Notes: a model not told the origin generated them from the letters alone. Positions 18,528-28,976 are shown, counted from the stretch's first letter. The stretch: DNA of 64,000 bases from Psychrobacter cibarius (GCA_030686115.1 CP131612.1:62001-126000); one strand, 5' to 3'. Numbers and translations are program-made.

Positions 18528-19058
18528 TTAATCGGCTTTGATAGCGTCGATGGCGATACTGCTACTAGGGTCAGCGAAATAAGTCGACATCAGAATGCAG
18601 GCAGAGATGTCATCAATTGGGTCGCGTTCGTGCTTAATCCAACCATTATCCCATGCAATCTCACGCGCTGCCACTGAGGTTAGACGCTCATCACAAAGGC
18701 TCACGATCACTGGTAGATGCTGTTCCATGACCCTATGTGCTAGACGACGAGCGAATTTGTGCGCACGCTTAGACAGCATTGAGCTGCTGCCATCCATATT
18801 AAGTGGCAACCCAACCACCACTTTTGACACGCCCCAGACTTTAATAATACCGAGCAGATTGTCCCAATCAGGCTGACCATTATTCATCGCCAAAATATCA
18901 AAAGCACGCGCAGTCTCGGTAATGGTGTTACCTAACGCCATGCCCATCTTTTTTACCCCGTAATCGAGCGCCAAAATAAGATGAGGCTTAATAGCAGGTT
19001 CCGCCACAGTAGTGTCAGCAGTTTCGATTTTAACGCTCGTATCAGACTCTACCATCAT
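18528..19058 (-). CDS. ruvX: YqgF/RuvX family putative pre-16S rRNA nuclease
   Basis: A 176-residue RNase H-fold protein. The three acidic motifs are LALDYGVKKMGMALGN, KVVVGLPLNMDGSSS and VSLCDERLTSVAARE, plus the late DDISACILMSTYF. YqgF is implicated in 5' maturation of 16S rRNA; the older name is putative Holliday junction resolvase. It lies 105 bp downstream of yqgE, an adjacency conserved in many gammaproteobacteria. The N-terminal ~25 residues are a non-conserved extension. Confidence 0.92.
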   Translation of the reverse strand: MMVESDTSVKIETADTTVAEPAIKPHLILALDYGVKKMGMALGNTITETARAFDILAMNNGQPDWDNLLGIIKVWGVSKVVVGLPLNMDGSSSMLSKRAHKFARRLAHRVMEQHLPVIVSLCDERLTSVAAREIAWDNGWIKHERDPIDDISACILMSTYFADPSSSIAIDAIKAD

Positions 19059-19163
19059 TATGCATACTTCCTATTTCTATTGGGCATGATTCATTTAGCT
19101 TAACGGCTTTAATTTAAATGCATCTTTAGTTTAAATGGATAATTTAACAATCATAACCAATCA

Positions 19164-19727
19164 TTAAGCATGACCGATATCGCTACTAAGGTAATCAAAG
19201 TTCACCCCAATCTTATCCGCGGCAATTTGCCAGCGTTCTTCGAATGGCGTATCAAACAATAAATTCAGATCAGCCGGGCAGACGAGCCAATCGCCATTAT
19301 TTAGTTCTTGATCGAGCTGTTTTTTACCCCAGCTGGCATGACCCAAGCACAGCTGATAATGACCGACGCCTTGACCTGCGGCGATACGCTTAAGGATATC
19401 TTGACTGGTGGTAATACAGACGTTTTCTGAGATTGCAAAAGACGATGCCCATTCTGGTTGACCCGTATGCAGCACAAAGCCAACCTCTGGATACATCGGG
19501 CCACCCTCTAATGCCACATCTTCCATCACTTGCGCATCCGTCACTTCAATGTCTAAATCTTCTAGCAATTTGCCCACGCGTGCCTGCTCTAATGGACGAT
19601 TGACCATCAGACCAAGTGCGCCGTGTTTATCATGACGACAGATATAAATCAGCGCCTGCTCAAACCTTGGGTCTGACAGTTCTGGTGCCGCGATTAAAAA
19701 ATGATGGGTCAAATTGGCTTTAGACAT
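19164..19727 (-). CDS. YqgE/AlgH family protein
   Basis: A 187-residue YqgE/AlgH protein, with the hallmark opening [28 protein letters not shown], then [13 protein letters not shown] and the core [25 protein letters not shown]. The molecular function is unknown; AlgH affects alginate and other traits in Pseudomonas. It sits directly upstream of ruvX on the same strand, the usual neighbour. Confidence 0.93.
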   Translation of the reverse strand: MSKANLTHHFLIAAPELSDPRFEQALIYICRHDKHGALGLMVNRPLEQARVGKLLEDLDIEVTDAQVMEDVALEGGPMYPEVGFVLHTGQPEWASSFAISENVCITTSQDILKRIAAGQGVGHYQLCLGHASWGKKQLDQELNNGDWLVCPADLNLLFDTPFEERWQIAADKIGVNFDYLSSDIGHA

Positions 19728-19874
19728 AGAGACAAACGCACCCTAATATTGAAGGTAAAATAACAGAAATGACACACCACTATATGGCGATACTGAGGTA
19801 AAAATCAACCAAAGCAAATATTTAGCAGTGATGAGACACAGCGCTGCACAACTGGTTGGTGAATGACCAAGCCT

Positions 19875-21557
19875 TTATTTCACATCGGTCAATAAACTAC
19901 GCGCATGGTCGCGGGTGACATCAGTAATGATCACACCGCCAGACATGCGTGCCAGCTCGTCGACTTGTGCGCTATCAGTCAGTATTAATAGCTCGCTTTC
20001 GGTCTGCTCGTCATGATGTTTTTGTACCAAGATATGCTGATGCGCTTGCGCCGCGACTTGTGCTTGGTGGGTAATGGCCAGTAGCTGCTGCGTCTGCCCA
20101 AGTGCGCGCAGTAGCTCACCGACCACTTGCGCAGTACCGCCACTGATACCAACATCGACTTCATCAAATACTAGCATCGGCTTAGCGGCATTATTATCGG
20201 CATTGGTTGCTTGCAGTACTTGCATCACCAGTGCCATTCGTGACAGCTCACCGCCTGAGGCAATCTTATGTAGCGGCTGCATCGGCATACCGACATTGGC
20301 GCTAAATAATAAATCAATATCATAGCAACCTTGCGCACTATATTGGCTAGCATCGGCTTTTTTGGTAAAGACAAACTCGCAGCGGGCATTGGGTAGCGCG
20401 AGCGGTTGTAGTTGCTGCATTAATTGTTTGCTGACGATCGGCGCGGCTTTCGAGCGCTCTTTATTTAACTGAGTGGCGAGTGCAAGATAGTCTTGCCAAG
20501 CTTGTTCAATTTGTGCCGCCATCGCATCACTGCTTGGCTCGTTTTCTAGCTGCTCTAATTGCGCTTCCCAGCCCTTTGCTTCATCGATTAAGTCGCTCGT
20601 TGGCAAGCTATGCTTACGTGATAAACGATGTCCTAAGCTGATAAGACTGTCTAATGTCTGCAAACGCTCAGGATCAGGCAACTGTTGCTCAGCATAATCT
20701 GACAGTAAGCCTGTTACCTCAGTAATTTGTTGCTGTGCTAAATGCAGCTGCTCGGAGGCTTGCTCAAAGGTTTGGCTGACACTCATTTGGTTATCACAAA
20801 GCTTAATCGCCTGCCCAAGCAAGGTCATAACATCTGGCTCATCCGTGTCATTGTCGAGCAGATGCAAGCCATGACTGGCCTCTATCATGAGGGCTTCGAT
20901 ATTAGACAGCTCTTCGTGCTCTGCTTCAACTTCTGCATAATCAACCGCCAATAACGGCGCAATATCAGCAAGTTGGCTTTGCAATAGTTGAATACGGTCT
21001 TGGCGCTGAGCCTCACGGCTCGCAATATCGTCAGCACGGCGTTTGAGCTGCTGGTAAGCTTGATAGCTACTGGCAGTTTGTATGGCTAGTGGCGTGATTT
21101 GTGCCATCTCGTCGAGCCATTGCACCACAAACTGCGGCTTGAGGAGCGCTTGCTGAGCATGTTGACTATGGATATTGACCAGCAATGCACCTAAGCTTTT
21201 GAGCTCCGCCAAACTGACAGGCGTGCCATTTAACCAAGCTTTTGAGCGTCCGGTATTGCTGAGCTGACGGCGAATCAGTACTTCAGGTTCTTCTAGTACT
21301 CTATCATTTTTGGCAAACCAATCAGCAATGACGGTATTGTTTTCTACATCAAACTGCGCATAAATATCGGCTTGCGCCGCCCCGTGTCTGACCATCGCAC
21401 TGTCTGCGCGCTCACCAACACATAAAGACAGTGCATCGAGTAATAGCGATTTGCCAGCACCGGTCTCACCCGTGATGACATTGAAGCCTTCAGCCACACT
21501 CAGCTCATGCTGAGCGATCAACGCAAACTGATGTAAAGTTAATGATACTAGCATCAA
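19875..21557 (-). CDS. recN: DNA repair protein RecN
   Basis: A 560-residue SMC-like ATPase for double-strand-break repair. N-terminal ATPase half with Walker A VITGETGAGKSLLLDALSL; two coiled-coil arms (roughly residues 150-370, rich in Gln, Leu and Glu); then the signature KIASGGELSRMALVMQ and Walker B MLVFDEVDVGISGG, followed by LLAITHQAQVAAQAHQHI. Length matches the family (~553). In many bacteria recN is SOS-induced; I did not find a convincing LexA box upstream by eye. Confidence 0.95.
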   Translation of the reverse strand: MMLVSLTLHQFALIAQHELSVAEGFNVITGETGAGKSLLLDALSLCVGERADSAMVRHGAAQADIYAQFDVENNTVIADWFAKNDRVLEEPEVLIRRQLSNTGRSKAWLNGTPVSLAELKSLGALLVNIHSQHAQQALLKPQFVVQWLDEMAQITPLAIQTASSYQAYQQLKRRADDIASREAQRQDRIQLLQSQLADIAPLLAVDYAEVEAEHEELSNIEALMIEASHGLHLLDNDTDEPDVMTLLGQAIKLCDNQMSVSQTFEQASEQLHLAQQQITEVTGLLSDYAEQQLPDPERLQTLDSLISLGHRLSRKHSLPTSDLIDEAKGWEAQLEQLENEPSSDAMAAQIEQAWQDYLALATQLNKERSKAAPIVSKQLMQQLQPLALPNARCEFVFTKKADASQYSAQGCYDIDLLFSANVGMPMQPLHKIASGGELSRMALVMQVLQATNADNNAAKPMLVFDEVDVGISGGTAQVVGELLRALGQTQQLLAITHQAQVAAQAHQHILVQKHHDEQTESELLILTDSAQVDELARMSGGVIITDVTRDHARSLLTDVK

Positions 21558-22293
21558 TGCCTCTCATGACAGACAATAGACTTCATATACATCTCAAGAA
21601 GCCATATATAAAATAGGGTAGATAAGGGAGTGAAATTATTCATTTAACCGTATTAATGAGATAACTATTATAGGCAAATAGTATGGTGTTAAACGCGATT
21701 AAATACAAACTTTCAAGCGATGTATAATAGATTTTATTGTTGGAAGATTACCATAAAACTGTCAAAAACTGGCTATGAGTCATCATCATAATATTCACAA
21801 TATCAATCATTAAGATGATTAAGCCTGTCAAAATGATGGCTGTGTACTAAGCATGGTTGCGGATTAGACTTATAAAAATAGTCTAATTGTAGCGATCAGG
21901 TGCTGACTCAAAAAAGGTGAGTAAGTAAGTTTAAGATTCGCATCAAACAGCATTTTCCTAGTCGCTTTAACAAACTTTATAGATATAATGTGGTAGCATA
22001 ATCTCACATAATGATAAACTCTTCTGATTAGATTAGTGCAGTGTAATACATGATAACGAGTCATAATTTTGTAAAATGATAGGCGTATAGTTGGAAGAGT
22101 ATGCCACTCGGTCATTATTCTAAAGTATTTTCATAGAACCTGTAGCTAGCTTTAAGCTTTAGCGTACAGATATCTAATATAGAAGGATACAGTACGTAGT
22201 ACAGAGGTGTCGGTTAACGACGCAACTCTGGCGGTACTCTAACCAATTACTTATTTTTTAGTTTCGTAATGATTATTTGATAAGGAAGCCACT
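21558..22293. other. Long intergenic region between recN and ppnP
   Basis: About 736 bp separating divergent genes. It holds a small hairpin ATTAGACT/AGTCTAAT (21863-21887) and two TATAAT strings (21723 and 21984) without good -35 partners. An 81-codon ORF on the minus strand (21870-22115) has no coding character. I see no gene or recognisable repeat; a small RNA is possible but unsupported. Confidence 0.5.
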
Positions 22294-22629
22294 ATGACAG
22301 CGGCGCAATTTACTAATGTAACAGTCAATGCTCAAGCGACGGTATCTTATGATGGTCGTTGTTCAAGCCACACTATTATGTTCGAAGATGGTCGACATAA
22401 AACATTGGGCGTTATCTTGCCTTGTGATAATTTGGTTGAGCATTATCATTTTAGCACCAATACCTCCGAGCGTATCGAAATCACGGGCGGTGAGTGTGAG
22501 GTCAAAATTAATGGTGACGAAGAATTCAGCTATTACCGCGCTGGTCAATCATTCGTGGTTGAAGGCAATAGTGGTTTTAATCTGCGGACAGAAGAAATTG
22601 TTCAATATATCTGTCACTTAGAAGGGTAA
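22294..22629 (+). CDS. ppnP: Pyrimidine/purine nucleoside phosphorylase PpnP
   Basis: A 111-residue cupin-fold protein of the DUF1255/YaiE family. Conserved cupin features are visible: the KTLGVILPC strand, then HYHFSTNTSERIEITGGECEVKING, and the second motif YRAGQSFVVEGNSGFNLRT. PpnP phosphorolyses several nucleosides to free base and ribose-1-phosphate, a nucleoside-salvage role in the cytosol. AAGGAAG sits ~7 bases upstream of the ATG. It is a single gene with its own terminator. Confidence 0.9.
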   Translation: MTAAQFTNVTVNAQATVSYDGRCSSHTIMFEDGRHKTLGVILPCDNLVEHYHFSTNTSERIEITGGECEVKINGDEEFSYYRAGQSFVVEGNSGFNLRTEEIVQYICHLEG

Positions 22630-22687
22630 GTTTGCTAAAGCTGTTATTCAGTGATTGATGACAGCAAAAAGCCTTTTACTCAAAAAA

Positions 22688-22724
22688 AGAAAAACCTTAT
22701 CGGATTGGTAAGGTTTTTCTTTTT
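22688..22724 (+). terminator. Terminator of ppnP
   Basis: AGAAAAACCTTA (22688-22699) pairs with TAAGGTTTTTCT (22709-22720) around a 9-nt loop, followed by TTTT. Confidence 0.85.
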
Positions 22725-22841
22725 CTGCTGATATTATTTATATGCAGATATCCATTTATTGATACAATTACTGTCATATCTTTTTATCGCCTAGTTTTTA
22801 TCATATAGCGCGATACCCACTTTATAATCAATAGGCCTATT

Positions 22842-23612
22842 ATGGCAAAACCTACCTATTTTTATGGCATTCATGCGATTGATGCCTTACTCGAATATCG
22901 TCCTTTAGATGGGCTAAGCTTGTTTGTACAGCAAGGTCGTGAGACTGATAGCCATGTACAAGCGATTATGGCGCAAGCACGTGACAATGGTATCAGTATC
23001 CAACCCACGCAAAAAGACAAGCTCACGCAATTGTGTGGCAGTCCGCAGCACCAAGGTGTGGTGCTAAATGCGCGTCCTTTAGGATTTGCTGATGAAGGCT
23101 TGCTTGCTACCCTTGCTGGGCGTGACCAATGCTTATTACTGGTCTTGGATCAAATTACTGATGCACATAACTTTGGTGCTTGCTTGCGTACCGCAGTGGC
23201 GATGGGTGTGGATGCCGTGGTTTGTCCGAAACATCATGCGGCAAGTCTGACACCAACAGTGGCTAAAGTATCGGTCGGTGCAGCAGAGATGATGCCGATT
23301 ATTAGTGTTACGAATTTGGCACGTACGCTCACGCAAATCAAAAATGCTGGGGTGTTTGTGTTTGGTACAGCGCTTAATGCAGATGCCAAACCGATTCATG
23401 CCGCTGATCTGACTGGCAAAACAGCCATTATCATGGGTTCAGAAGGTGAGGGGATGCGTCGCCTGACTATGGAGAGCTGTGATGAGCTGGTGTATATTCC
23501 GATGTCAGGAAATGAGCATGGCAACCTTCAAAGTCTAAATGTGAGTGTTGCCACTGGTATGGCGCTGTATGAAGTCAATCGACAGCGTACTTTAGCTGCT
23601 GGGCAAGCTTAA
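22842..23612 (+). CDS. rlmB: 23S rRNA (guanosine2251-2'-O)-methyltransferase RlmB
   Basis: A 256-residue SPOUT (TrmH-type) methyltransferase. An N-terminal substrate-binding domain (YFYGIHAIDALLEYRP) is followed by the knotted catalytic domain, with motif 1 LDQITDAHNFGACLRTA, motif 2 IIMGSEGEGMRRL and motif 3 IPMSGNEHGNLQSLNVSVA. It 2'-O-methylates G2251 in the peptidyl-transferase P loop. Its 3' end overlaps the 3' end of convergent coaE by 38 bases. Confidence 0.93.
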   Translation: MAKPTYFYGIHAIDALLEYRPLDGLSLFVQQGRETDSHVQAIMAQARDNGISIQPTQKDKLTQLCGSPQHQGVVLNARPLGFADEGLLATLAGRDQCLLLVLDQITDAHNFGACLRTAVAMGVDAVVCPKHHAASLTPTVAKVSVGAAEMMPIISVTNLARTLTQIKNAGVFVFGTALNADAKPIHAADLTGKTAIIMGSEGEGMRRLTMESCDELVYIPMSGNEHGNLQSLNVSVATGMALYEVNRQRTLAAGQA

Positions 23613-24261
23613 GATATTCTTGGTGTAATGGCGCTAATTGCACATACAGAGCCGCAAGATCACCTTCGTTGAGCACCACATCATCTGCATGACGATTACG
23701 CTCTTCGCGGCTCAGCTGATTCACCATGATGGCTTTGATTTTTTGTATGCTTTGTTCGTCACGCTGACTGGCACGCGCAATCTGCGTATCCTCGGTGGCA
23801 TCCATTACTAAGATACGTTGGCATAAATTGGCAAGCCCTGCTTCTGCTGCTTCAATAAGTAGAGGCGCTGACAATATCACGTAAGGCGAAGTACTGGTTG
23901 CCAACTGTGCTTTTGCTGCTTCGCGTATCGCTGGATGAGTGATGGCTTCTAACTCAATCAATGCCTCAGGATGTGAAAAGACGTGCGTTCTTACTGCCAC
24001 TCGATCCATTGATCCATCGCCATTCAACACCCAATCACCAAATTTTTTCTGGATTTTGTGCAGAGTGGTGCTACCTTTAGCGACGACTTCATGGGCAATC
24101 ACATCCGCATCGATAATATCAATGCCTTGCTCAGCGAACCAAGCACTCGCAGCGGACTTACCACTACCGATACCACCCGTTAAGCCAACTACTAAGGTTT
24201 TACTTTTCTTTTGCGGGGTCTGGGGCTTATGAGAATAAGGTGAAGATGATTGTTTTGACAT
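23575..24261 (-). CDS. coaE: Dephospho-CoA kinase CoaE
   Basis: A 228-residue P-loop kinase catalysing the last step of coenzyme A synthesis. Walker A is VVGLTGGIGSGKSAAS; the lid and CoA-binding region includes ITHPAIREAAKAQL and YVILSAPLLIEA; RASQRDEQS follows. There is a Lys/Ser-rich N-terminal extension of ~20 residues. It follows pilD on the same strand, the pilB-pilC-pilD-coaE order known from Pseudomonas and Acinetobacter. The last 12 codons overlap rlmB tail-to-tail. Confidence 0.93.
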   Translation of the reverse strand: MSKQSSSPYSHKPQTPQKKSKTLVVGLTGGIGSGKSAASAWFAEQGIDIIDADVIAHEVVAKGSTTLHKIQKKFGDWVLNGDGSMDRVAVRTHVFSHPEALIELEAITHPAIREAAKAQLATSTSPYVILSAPLLIEAAEAGLANLCQRILVMDATEDTQIARASQRDEQSIQKIKAIMVNQLSREERNRHADDVVLNEGDLAALYVQLAPLHQEYLKLAQQLKYAVD

Positions 24262-24385
24262 AATAATGACTTATCTGCTCGATATAATGACAGTGATGGT
24301 TATAAGCTAAGGAAGTATTTTGGTGTCTATTTTAAGATTTGGTGTCTGCTTGAAAAGGAGCGACCGAAATACTTTCTAGGACAAT

Positions 24386-25294
24386 TTAGTAAGTATACAT
24401 GCCGAGATACCAGTTGACGATATCTGAGCCATATAATAAAGCAACAATACCAGCGATAGCGATATAAGGACCAAAGGCAAACGGCTTGCTTTCACCCTGC
24501 TTCTTCATCAAAATAATCCCAACAATTGAGCCTAATAGAGAAGACAATAAAATAATCAATGGCAACATCATGGGCCCAAGCCAAGCACCTAATACTGCCA
24601 ATAATTTGAAATCTCCCTGCCCCATACCATGCTTTTTAGTGAGTAGATAAAATATCTTAACCACTATCCACAATGACAAAAATCCTAGCAATAAGCCCCA
24701 AATTGACTGAGTAGGTGAGACAAACCAGCCTTGTGAATTCACTGCTAATCCTAAACCTGCTAATGGAAAGGTCAAGCGATCAGGCAGTAATTGGGTATCA
24801 AAATCAATACCGGTTAAGGCGACCAGCGTCCATACCAAAATTAGGGCTGACAAGCCAGCTGCAGTTACGCCAAACTGATAAATTACTAACATTGATAGTA
24901 GGGCTGTTGCTAGCTCAACCAGTGGATAACGCAGTCCAATCGCAGCTTTACATTCTGAGCAACGGCCACGTAGTATTAACCAGCTAATTAACGGTATGTT
25001 TTCGTACCACTTTATTTTGTGGGCGCAATGAGGGCAGCGTGAGGCTGGTCGACTCAAAGTAATCGGCTGGTCAGCCGCTACGATATTTGTTAGGGGCAGA
25101 GTGTGTTCTCGAGGCATGTCTGCTTGTTCTGACATAAACTGGCTGCACTCTTGTCGCCAGCTATAAACCATCATCAGCGGAATACGGTGAATCACCACAT
25201 TTAAAAAACTGCCAACACAAAGACCTAATAGGCCAAATATGCCTAAAGCGATAGGCATATTATCTTGTAATAACTCTATAAATTGCATGAACAA
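24386..25294 (-). CDS. pilD: Type IV prepilin peptidase/N-methyltransferase PilD
   Basis: A 302-residue polytopic membrane aspartyl protease that cleaves and N-methylates prepilins. The tetracysteine zinc site (CPHCAHKIKWYENIPLISW followed by CSEC) is present. The two catalytic aspartates lie in LTGIDFDTQLLPDRLT and in the GxGD motif GMGQGDFKLLA. About seven hydrophobic helices are visible. The cytoplasmic loop before the first CXXC is longer than in Pseudomonas, with an extra stretch around QADMPREHTLPLTN. It lies 19 bp downstream of pilC. Confidence 0.94.
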   Translation of the reverse strand: MFMQFIELLQDNMPIALGIFGLLGLCVGSFLNVVIHRIPLMMVYSWRQECSQFMSEQADMPREHTLPLTNIVAADQPITLSRPASRCPHCAHKIKWYENIPLISWLILRGRCSECKAAIGLRYPLVELATALLSMLVIYQFGVTAAGLSALILVWTLVALTGIDFDTQLLPDRLTFPLAGLGLAVNSQGWFVSPTQSIWGLLLGFLSLWIVVKIFYLLTKKHGMGQGDFKLLAVLGAWLGPMMLPLIILLSSLLGSIVGIILMKKQGESKPFAFGPYIAIAGIVALLYGSDIVNWYLGMYTY

Positions 25295-25313
25295 GCTGTC
25301 CTTTAGTTAGCTT

Positions 25314-26537
25314 TTAGCCTACTACTGCGCCCATCTGGAAAATCGGTAAATACATGGCAATCACCAAGCCACCGATCAATACGCCTAAGACTGCCATAAT
25401 CAAAGGTTCCATCAAGCTGGTCAATCCATCAACAGCGTTATCTACTTCATTTTCATAGTAGACGGCAACTTTGTCTAACATCTCTTCCAAACTACCGGAT
25501 TCTTCACCAATGCCAACCATTTGAATGGCTAAGCTTGGGAAAAGGTTGGTCGAGCGTATTGAAAACTGTAATTGTTGACCAGTAGAAACATCATTTTTGA
25601 TTTGCTGAGTGGCATTATAAAATACAACATTATTAGTGGCACCAGCTGTAGAGTCGAGGGCATCAATAAGTGGCACGCCCGCAGCAAAGGTCGTCGATAG
25701 TGTACGAGCAAAACGAGCAATAATAGCTTGATAGGCAATATTGCCAAATATTGGTGCTTTTAAAACCGCACGGTCTAAGAAGTCACGGAATTTCTTAGAG
25801 CGTTTTTTCGTCTCTGAAAAGCCAATGATAGTACCGCCGATAATGATGATTAAAATAAACCACCACGCCTGCATCCACTCAGACATATTGACAACCATTT
25901 GGGTAAAAGCAGGCAGCTCTGCACCAAAAGATTCAAATAAACCAGAAAATACAGGTACTACTTTAATCAGCAGGATGATAGTCACAATAATAGCAACAAC
26001 GATAACCGCGATAGGGTACTTCATTGCTTTCTTAATTTTGGCTTTAAGCAACTCACTTTTTTCTTTATAGGTAGCAACGCGTTCAAGCATGGTTTCCAGT
26101 GCACCTGACTGCTCACCAGAATCGATGAGTGAACAAAACAGATCGTCAAAATAACGCGGGTGCTTGCGTAATGCTGAAGCAAAAGTCCCACCCGCTTCAA
26201 TGTCCGATTTTATTTGTAATACCAAGTCTTTCATACTGGGATTGTCAAGTGAGTCAGCAACAATCTCAAAGGATTGGGTCAATGGCACGCCCGCTTTCAT
26301 CATGGTCGCCATTTGCCGAGAAAAAATAGCAATATCAATAGGTTTGATGGATTTCTTGAAAGTGTAAAGCGGCTTCGGTTTTTTCTTGATACCTTTGACG
26401 CTGATACCTTGTTTGCGTAAAGTGGCTTTTGCTAACTCTAAACTACGGCTAGTGGTCTCCCCTTTTACTTTTTGTCCGCGTCGATTCACCCCATCATAGA
26501 CAAAGTCTAACAGCATGTCGGTCTTCGCTTTTGCCAT
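25314..26537 (-). CDS. pilC: Type IV pilus inner-membrane platform protein PilC
   Basis: A 407-residue protein with two GspF/PilC domains (first around MATMMKAGVPLTQSFEIVAD, second around FARTLSTTFAAGVPLIDALDS) and three hydrophobic helices, one ending the protein. It forms the platform on which the PilB motor acts. I set the start at 26537 (MAKAKTDMLLDF) because GAGG lies 8 bases upstream; an in-frame ATG at 26618 adds 27 residues with no family match. It is followed closely by pilD. Confidence 0.93.
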   Translation of the reverse strand: MAKAKTDMLLDFVYDGVNRRGQKVKGETTSRSLELAKATLRKQGISVKGIKKKPKPLYTFKKSIKPIDIAIFSRQMATMMKAGVPLTQSFEIVADSLDNPSMKDLVLQIKSDIEAGGTFASALRKHPRYFDDLFCSLIDSGEQSGALETMLERVATYKEKSELLKAKIKKAMKYPIAVIVVAIIVTIILLIKVVPVFSGLFESFGAELPAFTQMVVNMSEWMQAWWFILIIIIGGTIIGFSETKKRSKKFRDFLDRAVLKAPIFGNIAYQAIIARFARTLSTTFAAGVPLIDALDSTAGATNNVVFYNATQQIKNDVSTGQQLQFSIRSTNLFPSLAIQMVGIGEESGSLEEMLDKVAVYYENEVDNAVDGLTSLMEPLIMAVLGVLIGGLVIAMYLPIFQMGAVVG

Positions 26538-26929
26538 GTTACTACCCTCAAAATATTGTCTAATATAGATATTGCAAAGATGTACAACGATGCCTGACTC
26601 ATTACATAAAAAAGGCATACTTTATTTTAACGTAAAAAACCAGTATAACTCTGTTTTATATTTAAGTATATCTGGTAGAGATTATTGCTGATTTATAAAA
26701 GTCCGTACAATTAACGCCCATCATATAAGTCCTCATATAAATAATGGCATTATTCATATAAGAGTGATTCTGAACTTTCGACTATACTTTTCACCATCGC
26801 ACTGACAAAGACTGCTTTTTAGATAGCTAAAGATTAAAAAGTAGTTGGTTAGTCGCTTTGAACGTTCCCTTTCAGCAATCAGCAGTGCTTTTTTCTGTGC
26901 GTATTTGACCTGTAAAAAAGCAAACATAC
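26538..26929. other. Spacer between pilB and pilC
   Basis: A 392-bp non-coding gap between two genes normally adjacent in the same operon. I see no terminator or ORF. It is AT-rich and may hold a separate promoter for pilC-pilD-coaE. Confidence 0.5.
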
Positions 26930-28639
26930 TTACTCGGAAGTAACGCGCATCATTTCTTGAATACTGGTTACGCCTTGTAAGACTTTTAAAATGCCAGAGC
27001 GACGCAGGTCTCGGAAGCCATTTTTGAGTGCAGCGTCTTTGATATCTATCGCGTTACCATCTTCCATAATGATACGTGAGATATCAGGGCTGACTTTCAT
27101 GACTTCGTAGATACCGACTCGTCCTTTATAACCTTCACGGCATTCATTACAGCCTACTGGCTCGTGAATGATATTGTCTGGATTGTCCAAATCAGCGTCT
27201 GTAAAGCCGAGCTCAAGCAGACTTTGCTTAGGGATATTAATAGGTTTTTTGCAGTTTTTACACAAACGTCGTGCTAAGCGCTGGGCGATAACCAAGTTCA
27301 CTGAAGTCGCGATATTAAAGGAGGCCACACCCATGTTCCGCAGCCGCGTCAGTGTTTCAGGTGCTGAGTTGGTATGTAGGGTTGAGAGCACCATATGCCC
27401 TGTTTGCGCTGCTTTAATTGCAATTTCAGCAGTCTCAAGGTCACGAATCTCACCAACCATGACGATATCAGGATCTTGGCGTAAAAAAGATTTGAGGGCA
27501 TTTGCGAAAGTTAGACCCACTTTTGGATTGACGTTGACTTGATTGATCCCCTCCAGGTTAATCTCCACCGGATCTTCAGCAGTGGATATGTTGGTCGCGC
27601 CAGTATTTAAAATATTAATACCAGTATAAAGCGACACGGTCTTACCAGAACCAGTTGGTCCCGTGATAAGCAACATACCTTGTGGTTTATGCAGTGCCTC
27701 TAAAAACATATCTTTCTGATCAGGTTCATAGCCGAGCGCTTCAATACCCAACATCGCTGAAGAAGGATCCAAAATACGAAGTACAAGTTTTTCGCCAAAT
27801 AGGGTAGGCAGACAGCTTACTCGAAAGTCGATGGCTTTATCTTTAGATATCTTGAGCTTGATACGTCCATCTTGTGGCACACGGCGCTCTGAAATATCCA
27901 TCTGCGACATTACTTTTAAGCGGGCTGCAATTTTCCCAGCCAGTTGTACAGGTGGATTGGCCATTTTTTGCATCACCCCATCGACACGAAAGCGAACGCG
28001 ATAGGTTTTTTCATAGGGCTCAAAGTGCAAGTCAGAGGCACCCATACGAATGGCATCAACCAGCATTTTATTAACAAATTTTACAACGGGTGCTTCCTCG
28101 ACACCATCACTAAGCTTGGTCTCGCCTTCCTCTTCTTCACCTTCATCAAAGCCAACATTTAAATCGCTATCAGAGAAGCTATCAAAATTTTGCATGGCAT
28201 CAGCGTAAAGACTCTCAATACGCTTTTTTAACTTGTCTTCTTCGACGACAATAGTTTCAATAGACAGCCGTGAATTAAAAGCAATAGCGTCAATTGCATC
28301 CACACGAGTTGGATCACTTAATGCGACGAATAAACGCTGTCCTCGTTTAAATAATGGCAACGCATTAAATTTACGAATGATTTTTTCATCTACTAAGTCT
28401 TTTGGAATGACATCAACATGTAAAGAATCAAGATCGAAAAGAGGATCACCAAAAGCTTGTGACAACATCTGTGCAAGATGATAAGCATCTGCCAATTTAT
28501 TATCGACTAGGTAGGGCACTAGTCCTACTTGTTGCTGTTGCGATTCGGTCTGCGCGATTTTCATATTCGCTTCGCTGACGATACCTTCGCTGATTAGCTG
28601 GTGCGCTAAACCACCATACTTGCTCGTGGTGATAGACAT
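26930..28639 (-). CDS. pilB: Type IV pilus extension ATPase PilB
   Basis: A 569-residue GspE/PilB ATPase that powers pilus assembly and is required for twitching and usually for natural transformation. The N-terminal MshEN-type domain (~1-160) is followed by an acidic linker (DEGEEEEGE), Walker A LITGPTGSGKTVSLYT, the Asp box around STAEDPVEI, Walker B RQDPDIVMVGEIRD, the His box QTGHMVLSTLHTNSA, and the tetracysteine zinc motif (RLCKNCKKPI and CNECREGYKGR). Length and domain order match complete family members. Confidence 0.95.
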   Translation of the reverse strand: MSITTSKYGGLAHQLISEGIVSEANMKIAQTESQQQQVGLVPYLVDNKLADAYHLAQMLSQAFGDPLFDLDSLHVDVIPKDLVDEKIIRKFNALPLFKRGQRLFVALSDPTRVDAIDAIAFNSRLSIETIVVEEDKLKKRIESLYADAMQNFDSFSDSDLNVGFDEGEEEEGETKLSDGVEEAPVVKFVNKMLVDAIRMGASDLHFEPYEKTYRVRFRVDGVMQKMANPPVQLAGKIAARLKVMSQMDISERRVPQDGRIKLKISKDKAIDFRVSCLPTLFGEKLVLRILDPSSAMLGIEALGYEPDQKDMFLEALHKPQGMLLITGPTGSGKTVSLYTGINILNTGATNISTAEDPVEINLEGINQVNVNPKVGLTFANALKSFLRQDPDIVMVGEIRDLETAEIAIKAAQTGHMVLSTLHTNSAPETLTRLRNMGVASFNIATSVNLVIAQRLARRLCKNCKKPINIPKQSLLELGFTDADLDNPDNIIHEPVGCNECREGYKGRVGIYEVMKVSPDISRIIMEDGNAIDIKDAALKNGFRDLRRSGILKVLQGVTSIQEMMRVTSE

Positions 28640-28976
28640 TACGACTTCTCCTTAATACCCAATATGCTATATATTTGTCTGAAATCCATATACTTCTGAG
28701 AGCCACTTACTATTATAATTTTTAACAGAGACCTGCTATAAGTCATTGTTAGCCTTTAGGCTATCATTAATAACAGTCAATGCAGAGATGCTCTTACAAG
28801 AGATCTAGCAGAGAAAGCGTTTTAATAGTGTAGGTCATCAGTAGCTTGGTCGTTAGATTGGTGATAATGTTCTGTTATATATAGACACAATACTATAAAA
28901 CATTACTTTAGTTTAAAGATTTTATATGGACGATTGAGTGCTTGACCCAAAAAATCATAGCTTGAGACAATGTCTA

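Noticed and set aside
21870..22115. 81-codon ORF in the recN-ppnP spacer
   Set aside because: Hydrophobic/Cys-His mixture without ribosome-binding site or family features; AT-rich spacer noise.
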